Assembly (NCBI RefSeq): GCF_000485595.1
Contig: NW_014577133.1
Coordinates: forward strand, 106,690-133,119
Source of the DNA: Priapulus caudatus
Taxonomy: Eukaryota > Priapulida > Priapulimorpha > Priapulimorphida > Priapulidae
Length of the DNA: 26,430 nucleotides
Direction of reading: 5' to 3'
The position numbers and the translations under genes are program-made. Positions 21,227 to 26,430 of this stretch are shown here, piece by piece. The notes below the pieces were generated by a model, which was not told where the DNA came from, searched no databases, and saw only the letters and a program-made list of their open reading frames with translations. How positions within the stretch are numbered: position 1 is the stretch's first letter; the number at the start of each line of letters is the position of its first letter.

Positions 21227-21597
21227 TATCTCGGGGAAGTTTCGTTTTGACACGATCAATAAACGGACGTACAATTAACACTACAGCATCGTTCAGGAAA
21301 TTGCAGATCATATAAGGTTGAGGCATACGTACACTATAATAATTTATCTAACAAGCTACGTACAGTAGTAAAAAGCCGTATAATGAATACGGAACAGCTG
21401 CAACTGAATACATTTGCAATTACGCGGCATATGTATTTCCGGATCACGGATGGTACACGAACAAATTCTATCGATATTCATCAAATGATCAAACGGATAT
21501 AGAGCAATTGCATATATAATGTACATTACTAGCACACATTATTTACAAAAGACGATATTTGCTGCATATTTAAAAACTCTAATATCATAAATATATA
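21227..21597. other. AT-rich, no gene seen
   Basis: Apparently single-copy AT-rich sequence between the MITE-like element and the short dispersed-repeat fragment. No ORF of note, RNA gene or repeat is recognised. Confidence 0.5.
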
Positions 21598-21679
21598 TGT
21601 AGTGTAAGCGATCTATACGAACATATAGATCTTCCATGGGCCCCCTGATAGACACGCACGCACGCAAGCACGTACGCAC
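21598..21679 (+). repeat. Dispersed repeat, short fragment (copy 3)
   Basis: About 82 bp nearly identical to the start of the dispersed repeat: TGTAGTGTAAGCG, the palindrome GATCTATA-6-TATAGATC (21610-21631), CCATGGGCCCCCTGATAG, and CACGCACGCAAGCACGTACG. Sequence on both sides differs from copies 1 and 2. Confidence 0.85.
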
Positions 21680-22314
21680 AGCATTCGTCATTATATAATG
21701 GTAATTGTACAAAATAAAATACTACACTTTAATTGTAGAGCCAGACATTTTTTACAGCATACAGAATATTTTAACACTCACGAGGGAAATTACAATTACT
21801 ATGATTTGTGACACGCCATCATTACCTATAAGATAATGAATTTTTTCAAGGGAAGTAATTGCATGTTACTAGTAAATATTCAGATAACATTTTACCCATA
21901 CAATTCATACACATTAAAGAAGTTATATACGTAGTTTAAATAAATAATTTCAGCACTATGTGTTAACAATACGTTTTCCTTGCCAAAAAAGCTCAAAATG
22001 TACATGTTGGCAACTTTACTGTCCAATGCTATAACAACAGGACGTGATTTCTCGTATTCACACCATTGTTACTTCTTCCAGAAAAAAATAACATCAGTGA
22101 CGAACCTTGCAACATTTTTCATGTAACCCTGCCAGAATAGCAAACGTCGCGCGTGTAGCTGTGTGCATCTATGACAGACTTACAGGTTTCAGATCTTGAC
22201 TACCATAAGTACTGTTTTCCTTACAATTACAATCCATAGTTCTGGTTTGGCAAACTCAAACATTTTACCAATTCGTGTATTGCCAAGTGAATGTATGAAA
22301 GACAGTCCAAAGGC
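21680..22314. other. Downstream flank of the MCC gene, nothing recognised
   Basis: AT-rich, non-repetitive within the window. No ORF with protein-like features, no tRNA and no tandem repeat was seen. It lies beyond the proposed poly(A) signal of the minus-strand gene. Confidence 0.4.
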
Positions 22315-22320
22315 TTTATT
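22315..22320 (-). promoter_or_regulatory. MCC: Candidate poly(A) signal AATAAA for MCC
   Basis: TTTATT on the plus strand is AATAAA on the minus strand, about 460 bp downstream of the MCC stop codon. That would give a 3' UTR of about 0.45-0.5 kb (roughly 22300-22775). The hexamer is common in AT-rich DNA, so the assignment rests on position only. Confidence 0.4.
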
Positions 22321-22453
22321 GAGCAACTACTTATAATACGTCGTGTCTTTCTAATAAAAAATTATCAGAATAAACATGAGACACTGTGGACTATCCATGC
22401 ACGACTTCATGCAGATTGGATTTCAATAGGAAGACATCTATGGAAGCTGTAAT

Positions 22454-22488
22454 GGCTGGATATCCATAACGACGCAGGCCATCCAGCC
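22454..22488. repeat. Inverted repeat in the predicted MCC 3' UTR
   Basis: GGCTGGAT and ATCCAGCC, separated by 19 bases, could pair as an 8-bp stem in the predicted 3' UTR. No regulatory family is recognised. Confidence 0.4.
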
Positions 22489-22775
22489 TTCAATATGCAG
22501 GCCAACCGTCCATCAACATACATTACATATGATAAGGTTTTCATAATTACGCATAATCAGCAGGTGGCAATATTCAAACAAAATAATAAAAACCACTATA
22601 GGCGAAATTAAATTCGCATTTCAGCGATTCAGTCATTGCACAAAATAACAAGCACGTAAAATATATACTGGTACGAAACTGTTGTTATTAAATGACCCCT
22701 TAAAACTTCCACGCACTGCGAAGTAAGACGTTTTGTATAATGTTCATCATGTCATTGGCGGGTGCAACAGCGTCA

Positions 22776-22853
22776 TTAGAGGGAGGTTTCATTCGTCGGT
22801 GGTCTACTGTTCTCTTCCTCAAGCAGACGTATGCGCTGCTGCAGAGTTCTCAC
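22776..22853 (-). CDS. MCC: MCC homologue, last coding exon with PDZ-binding tail
   Basis: Minus-strand exon after a TTTTCAG acceptor. It encodes 25 residues followed by TAA (22776-22778): VRTLQQRIRLLEEENSRP, then PTNETSL. Vertebrate MCC (mutated in colorectal cancers) ends in an almost identical coiled-coil tail and a TNETSL-type class I PDZ ligand. In vertebrates MCC acts at the cell cortex and cytoplasm, binds Scribble-type PDZ proteins, and has been linked to migration and dampening of Wnt/beta-catenin signalling. The exon starts in phase 0, matching the phase 0 end of the exon at 23244. Strong conservation of the tail supports a functional PDZ interaction in this animal. Confidence is high that this is the true C-terminus. 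Confidence 0.93.
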   Translation of the reverse strand: MRTLQQRIRLLEEENSRPPTNETSL

Positions 22854-22945
22854 CTGAAAAAAAGTCACCAACACAACAACAAAATTTAAAAAAAACAAAT
22901 GCTAATATAATATAATATAATATTATACAAATGCTGCCAAATTGT

Positions 22946-23020
22946 GAGAGCAGCATAGTCTAATGGATCGAGTGCTGGTCTATTTTTTCTGGTATTTTCG
23001 AGCTAAAATTGACTTTTAGA
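22946..23020 (+). pseudogene. Possible tRNA-derived (SINE-like) fragment
   Basis: GCATAGTCTAATGGATCGAG resembles a tRNA D-arm / A box, and TTTTCGAGCTA, about 45 bp further on, is a weak B-box match. No clean acceptor stem or anticodon arm can be drawn, and the middle is T-rich. It lies in the intron before the last MCC exon. It may be a decayed tRNA-derived SINE, or coincidence. Confidence 0.3.
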
Positions 23021-23243
23021 TTCAAAATTGTTAAAGGCTTACCATTCATAATGTAACAAATTTCAATAATACTTTTTTTTATTTCATGTTACATGACATG
23101 CTTAGCACCAATTACAATGTGGTATTTTTACAACCATACGCTGCCTTTTTCCTTTTTCTTTTCTTTTCAAACACAAGTAACAAATATGTGATATACAATG
23201 TGGAATTTTCTATATATCAGCCAAAACAAAAAGATGTGCTTAC

Positions 23244-23346
23244 CTGGCCAGTGTGCCGCTCTAGCATAGCAGTCATCTGCTGCTCTAATCTTTTAATCTT
23301 GTTTTGATGTTTTTTCTTTGATTTCTCAAAAGCAGATATAAGTGCA
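23244..23346 (-). CDS. MCC: MCC homologue, penultimate coding exon
   Basis: 103-bp minus-strand exon between a TTTGCAG acceptor and a CCAG/GTAAGC donor. Its first base completes the serine codon split with the previous exon (AG + T), and 34 full codons follow: ALISAFEKSKKKHQNKIKRL, then EQQMTAMLERHTGQ. The KSKKKHQNK-(I/L)-K motif and the following MxAMxERH segment are hallmarks of the C-terminal coiled coil of MCC. It is a basic, heptad-patterned helix leading straight into the terminal exon. Phases agree on both sides, so the splice model needs no frameshift. Human MCC is much longer (about 829 residues), and only its C-terminal fifth is in this window. Confidence 0.93.
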
Positions 23347-23562
23347 CTGCAAATTAAACAGTTAAACAGAATGAACCATCTTCATTACCATTCCCTTAGT
23401 GTGGTAGTCCCACTTTTATAATTATCAGCATATAAGTATATTAGTGGATTATCCAATACTTCTGCATATTAACACCCCTGATACATAACATAAAACATAA
23501 ACTATAAATAACAATAAACATCTGTATGAAAGACCACCGGAGTTGCAAAATTAAAATAGATA

Positions 23563-23584
23563 CATCGTCTTAAAAAAGACGATG
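23563..23584. repeat. Perfect 9-bp hairpin in MCC intron
   Basis: CATCGTCTT, a short A loop, then AAGACGATG (9-bp stem), about 40 bp inside the intron from the donor of the exon at 23622. On the transcribed strand the loop is U-rich. No known element is recognised. Confidence 0.5.
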
Positions 23585-23621
23585 AAGAAGCAAGTGTAAG
23601 TTCAAAAGTTTATCAGTCTAC

Positions 23622-23806
23622 CTATTCGCCTTTTTAAGATCGTTCACAAACTCGGTTGACTGTTGATATCGATCCTCGGCATTTGACGATATCGACTCTA
23701 GCGTCTGCAGCAGCTCTTGTATCCTACTCTTCAGCTGTGCCTCCCTCGCAAGGCCAGCAGCCAGTTCCTCATCAGGATTCTCCTCGTATTCGTGACCTTC
23801 ACTGAC
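23622..23806 (-). CDS. MCC: MCC homologue, coding exon with FVNDLKKAN motif
   Basis: 185-bp minus-strand exon, open throughout, between a TTTGATGAAG acceptor and an AATAG/GTAGAC donor. It starts in phase 0 and ends two bases into a codon. It encodes 61 residues: an acidic start (VSEGHEYEENPDEELAAGLA), a helix KSRIQELLQTLESISSNAED, then RYQQSTEFVNDLKKAN. The last stretch is the most conserved block of the MCC C-terminus (QQS-EFVNDLK-AN in vertebrates). The exon's first codons overlap a DR4-like AGGTCA direct repeat, so the exact acceptor could shift. The AG at 23807-23808 is the one that keeps phase with the exon at 25155. Confidence in gene identity is high, and moderate in the exact 5' boundary. 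Confidence 0.9.
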
Positions 23807-23808
23807 CT
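23793..23808 (-). repeat. DR4-type AGGTCA direct repeat at exon edge
   Basis: The minus strand reads AGGTCAGTGAAGGTCA, two perfect AGGTCA half-sites spaced by 4 bases, across the acceptor of the MCC exon. A second copy (AGGTCAGAGAAGGTCA) lies 69 bp upstream in the intron at 23862-23877. The spacing matches nuclear-receptor DR4 sites, but it may equally be the residue of an intronic AAGGTCA minisatellite. Confidence 0.5.
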
Positions 23809-23861
23809 TCATCAAAGAAAATGGTTAGCAGTGAATATTGGCAGGAATCTCTCTGTACTTG

Positions 23862-23877
23862 TGACCTTCTCTGACCT
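23862..23877 (-). repeat. Second DR4-type AGGTCA direct repeat
   Basis: The minus strand reads AGGTCAGAGAAGGTCA, differing from 23793-23808 by one base in the spacer. The flanks (TTGTGACCTTC / CGTGACCTTC) are also alike, so the pair probably arose by local duplication. It lies within the MCC intron. Confidence 0.5.
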
Positions 23878-24077
23878 TCAGCCAGGAAAAAATTCGCATC
23901 GCAGTCGTATAAGACATCATGCTGCATGCTGTTCTGGGTTTAACGATTTACGCGGCTAGAGAATGTACACGTGGTGACAGTGGCCGGTCTGCCAATGCAT
24001 CTTAGACCAGCTAGCGACTGCCATTACCACCAGCATTTTTGCTGCTCAGCCTAGACCAGTGCTGCCACTCAAGATAT

Positions 24078-24150
24078 TACAAAAAAAGTATAAAATCTGT
24101 CCAGAAAAAAGCATCAAAATTGCCTAAAAAAAGTATAAAAAAAGTATAAA
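24078..24150 (+). repeat. AAAAAAGTATAAAA-rich tract, left
   Basis: Three copies of AAAAAAAGTATAAA plus a related AAAAAAGCATCAAAA within about 75 bp, in an MCC intron. It resembles the tract at 24788-24862 and the minisatellite at 14016-14090. Together the two tracts bracket the hAT-like element and may mark the ends of an older, larger insertion. Confidence 0.5.
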
Positions 24151-24294
24151 TTTGTACCAACATACCATGATTTCTTATACCTTATTACCGAATACATTAT
24201 AGCCTATGTGCAGCATGTAAACAAGCTTCAGGAATGATGTGTGCAATGGAATAAGAAGTTGTCTCTTGAACTCTCTGTTTAGAATATTTCAATG

Positions 24295-24625
24295 CAGTGT
24301 TTCCCTTGGCCAGAAAGGCCTGTAAGGCGGTAAATTTGTGTGTGATGTGTTTGTGTGTTGCGAGGTCCTAGCACAGTGAGCAGTGCATGTGCCTGGCCAG
24401 CTAGGGGGTCTGGGGGCATGCTCTCCCAGGGAATTTTTAAAAAAAATAATGCAATTTGGTGCATTCTAAGCTATTCTGGACCCATTGCATAAGACTCTTG
24501 AATCCTTTTTTCAAGTTATCAAAAGTTTCGTCAGCGAGGCGATGTTTTGGACAAATTTCTGTGTGGCGGCTGAGAATTTGAGCGAGGCGGTCCGCCTCGC
24601 TCGTGTCAATGCAGGGGAAACACTG
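24295..24625. mobile_element. hAT-like non-autonomous DNA transposon, 331 bp
   Basis: Begins CAGTGTTTCCCTTGG and ends with the near-inverse GGGGAAACACTG. CAGTGTTTCCC is a typical hAT terminal sequence. CAATG directly flanks both ends (24290-24294 and 24626-24630). A full 8-bp hAT target duplication is not seen, so the duplication may be decayed or coincidental. The short ORFs inside are not transposase. It lies in the MCC intron between exons 25155-25328 and 23622-23806. Confidence 0.65.
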
Positions 24626-24787
24626 CAATGGTCTGTCATTTGGTCACTGACAGCAGAGAGCTGAGAGCAAAACACTCCACTGAACAGAGCACACATCACT
24701 CCTGCAACAAGACTAGCAAAGCACATCTTTAATCTCATCAAGTACAGTGTACCTAAATGTAAGTCCGAAGAGTTTTGACCATCTTTG

Positions 24788-24862
24788 GCAAAAAAAGTAT
24801 TTTAAAGTATTTTTGCATGAAAAAAGTATGAAAAAAGTATAAAAAGTATAATACTTAAAAAA
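24788..24862 (+). repeat. AAAAAAGTATAAAA-rich tract, right
   Basis: Repeated AAAAAAGTATNAAA words (AAAAAAAGTATTTTAAAGTA, GAAAAAAGTATG, AAAAAGTATAATAC) followed by AT-rich sequence to about 24910. Counterpart of the left tract at 24078-24150. Confidence 0.5.
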
Positions 24863-25154
24863 AAATTAACTATACTATAATTAAACTTAATTATAACATA
24901 ACTATACTTAAATAACTTATTTAGACGAAAACCTGTTGATCATGACATAATTTAACCTGACATCTGCGCACCTGAAACACACCTTTGACATCTAACCAGC
25001 GATCTACGATTCCGAGAGTCGCACTAAACCAATGAGAGTCGAAGTGACGAGTCAGCATTTTCAAATGGTCGAGTGAAAATAGGATGTGCAGTTGGGATGA
25101 GCCAGGGTTTATGCAATGAATGCTGCTACGAAGCATATACCGTCACAAACGTAC

Positions 25155-25328
25155 CTTTCTCGATAATTTCTCGAGTTTCTCTTCAAGTTCTGCAATGGTA
25201 GCTTTCAGATGAGTGATATGGAGGTTAGACGCATGTTCCCGTGACTCACAACTGTCTAGGTGCAGTTCAAGCGCCTTCTTCTCTTTTCCCAGCATATAGT
25301 TAATGGCCTTTAATTCTGTTTTTTCCTC
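25155..25328 (-). CDS. MCC: MCC homologue, coiled-coil exon
   Basis: 174-bp minus-strand exon (58 codons, phase 0 at both ends) between a TTATTTTTAG acceptor and an AGAAAG/GTACGT donor. It encodes EEKTELKAINYMLGKEKKAL, then ELHLDSCESREHASNLHITH, then LKATIAELEEKLEKLSRK. The block E(E)K-ELKA...L-KEKKALEL and the following HI-HLK are diagnostic of MCC. The exon is a continuous coiled coil with charged heptads and no gaps. The preceding exon should end in ..LMQELMAMK. That sequence is found only in the foldback at 26271-26392, in the opposite orientation. The intron between holds a TTAA-type MITE. Confidence 0.92.
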
Positions 25329-25455
25329 CTAAAAATAACAATTAAACATCACTATGCGTATGGATCAACTCAGGGATGTAGCATGTGAATGGGTACACTA
25401 CTCTGTGAAGTACTGCATCGTTCAATGCAGGTCACTTTTTTCTCATGCCTCTTAA

Positions 25456-26110
25456 AGGCATACTAGGCCCATTGATTATGCAATGTTGACGAATGCTAGA
25501 GTAACTGGCACCTTGTGTAGTTAATAAGTACATAACCTTACATCCAAACGCGTATTAGTTTGTCCAATATCACTGCTGGTTACTAAGAAATGTCTAATTG
25601 AAATCCGCAGTCCAAGAAATCAGTTGTTTACAGTTTCAAACCGCTGCCGGCGAAGCGGGCGTGATACAGATTTATAGTGCACCGGACATTTTCGCACGCA
25701 TGCTCGGCCGTACGCAATGCTATCATCAGTGATTTCGTAAACACGGACGCTCGTGATAAGGAACTTTTTGTCAGGGCTGTCCATGACAATGTGCGTCCGT
25801 GATTAGTACGTGTGTATTACTCCATTTCCATGTTTAGTCCGTGGCCGTGCTTACACCGCTGACACCTCCATTTATCTGGCGTCCAAAACATACGGGCCTT
25901 ACAAATGTTTACGTCATCGCTTGACTCCTGGATGACATTTACGGCACGTAAATGAATATCAACAACCGATTGCAAGTTTTGCTTGTAATGTAACCAGCAG
26001 TGATATTGGACAAACAAATATGCGTTTGGTTATAAGGTTATGTACTTATTAACTACACAAGGTGCGAGTTACTCTAGCATTCGTCAACAATGCATAATCC
26101 TAGTATGCCT
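25456..26110. mobile_element. 655-bp MITE with long inverted ends and TTAA target site
   Basis: Left arm 25456-25582 and right arm 25991-26110 are inverted copies (about 120 bp, high identity with small differences), starting AGGCATACTAGG and ending CCTAGTATGCCT. TTAA flanks both sides (25452-25455 and 26111-26114), a perfect target duplication of the type made by piggyBac- and Kolobok-class elements. The 400-bp middle has a 66-codon minus-strand frame (25817-26017) with CxxC..C-like cysteines and tryptophans (FWTPDKWRCQRC), which may be a transposase remnant or chance. It lies in the MCC intron upstream of 25328. Confidence 0.8.
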
Positions 26111-26250
26111 TTAATATTCATCTATCCAAATAAATACTGAATAAATTTCATGTAGTGCATAAGACCTTTTTATAGCATAGATCATTAAAATGTCTATCTA
26201 AGTCCACATAGCACTGCTAAATCCAAAGAATTCAAATGGCCATATCAGCA

Positions 26251-26270
26251 TCTGTCTGTCTGTCTGTCTG
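26251..26270 (+). repeat. (TCTG)5 microsatellite
   Basis: Five TCTG units, adjoining the left arm of the foldback. Confidence 0.9.
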
Positions 26271-26392
26271 CTTGCCTTCCCCGCCTTCACTGACCTCCAT
26301 CGCCATGCTCCTGCATGAGCTGAACCTGGAGAACACCGTGCTCATGCAGGAGCTGATGGCGATGAAGGTCGGTGAAGGTGGGGGAGGGAAGG
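26271..26392. repeat. Foldback palindrome containing an MCC exon piece
   Basis: Left arm 26271-26320 and right arm 26340-26392 are imperfect inverted copies around a 19-base loop. The innermost 14 bp pair perfectly (GCTCCTGCATGAGC / GCTCATGCAGGAGC), then the arms continue through CATCGCCAT / ATGGCGATG and CCTTCACTGACC / GGTCGGTGAAGG. Each arm carries the ..LMQEL.MAMK end of an MCC exon. The left arm is in gene orientation but has lost 2 bases. The right arm is in frame on the opposite strand. A polypurine/polypyrimidine run follows to the window end. Confidence 0.75.
26320..26367 (+). pseudogene. MCC: MCC exon fragment in inverted orientation
   Basis: The plus strand reads LNLENTVLMQELMAMK, then GTCGGT as donor. 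In vertebrate MCC the sequence ENTVLMQELMAMK directly precedes EEKAELKA, the homologue of the exon at 25155-25328. Here it is on the plus strand, while all other exons are on the minus strand. The same exon end is present, damaged, on the minus strand at 26295-26320 (CTCATGCAGGAGC then ATGGCGATGGAG, followed by GTCAGT). This fits a read foldback or a small inverted duplication, and the true exon should lie on the minus strand. Confidence is high for MCC origin, low for this orientation being genuine. Confidence 0.7.
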
Positions 26393-26430
26393 AGGGAGGG
26401 AGGGAACCAAGCTTCTTCCCTCCCTCCCTT

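Noticed and set aside
24279-24741. Three overlapping minus-strand ORFs in the hAT-like element region
   Set aside because: Overlapping frames with no domain. The element is too short for a transposase.

Overview
The window looks like nuclear DNA of an animal, probably an arthropod and possibly a chelicerate such as a tick. The support is: spliced protein exons with GT-AG boundaries, an AT-rich non-coding background, many short non-autonomous transposons, and CA/TCTG/CCTT microsatellites. The species-level guess is inference only. Sequence quality is uneven. There is a 25-base run of N (14259-14283), single Ns at 3187 and 3480, and long stretches where a repeat is peppered with single-base insertions and deletions, as in unpolished long-read gap fill.

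Left and middle (about 198-21103): a large tandem array of a non-coding-looking repeat. A core segment (about 250 bp, ending in a splice-donor-like CCAG/GTAAGTATG) occurs about 19 times at a spacing of about 0.76-1.0 kb. The body following each core comes in two main forms. Form A is about 870 bp, has a TA run, and contains the string TTTCAGAAATTCTAG. Form B is about 760 bp and contains a TTTTTTCTTTTTAG tract. B divides into B1, with an extra AT-rich segment of about 30-40 bp, and B2, without it. A and B mostly alternate, so the array is a higher-order repeat (A-B1-A-B2), modified by deletions and by inserted sequence. Most short ORFs here are chance ORFs in the satellite.

Interruption (11287-14283): clean, better-quality sequence holding two copies of a dispersed repeat of about 850 bp (11466-12323 and 12979-13822), a small inverted repeat, a pyrimidine-rich stretch, a MITE-like element with GTTCACACGG ends, an ACAGTATAAAA minisatellite and the N gap. 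A 37-bp identical direct repeat of satellite flanks the first insertion.

Right (about 21100-26430): single-copy-like DNA with the 3' end of one real gene on the minus strand. Four features belong to it: exon C (25155-25328), exon A (23622-23806), exon B (23244-23346) and the terminal exon (22776-22853). Their reading phases join perfectly into 179 C-terminal residues of an MCC (mutated in colorectal cancers) homologue, ending in the PDZ-binding tail ETSL and a stop. A further upstream MCC piece (LENTVLMQELMAMK) lies inside a foldback palindrome at 26271-26392 and is on the wrong strand, which suggests a local inversion or a chimeric assembly end. The introns carry a 655-bp MITE with TTAA target duplications (25456-26110), a 331-bp hAT-like element (24295-24625), a possible tRNA-derived fragment and paired DR4-type AGGTCA repeats. 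No prokaryotic operon, CRISPR or phage feature is present.
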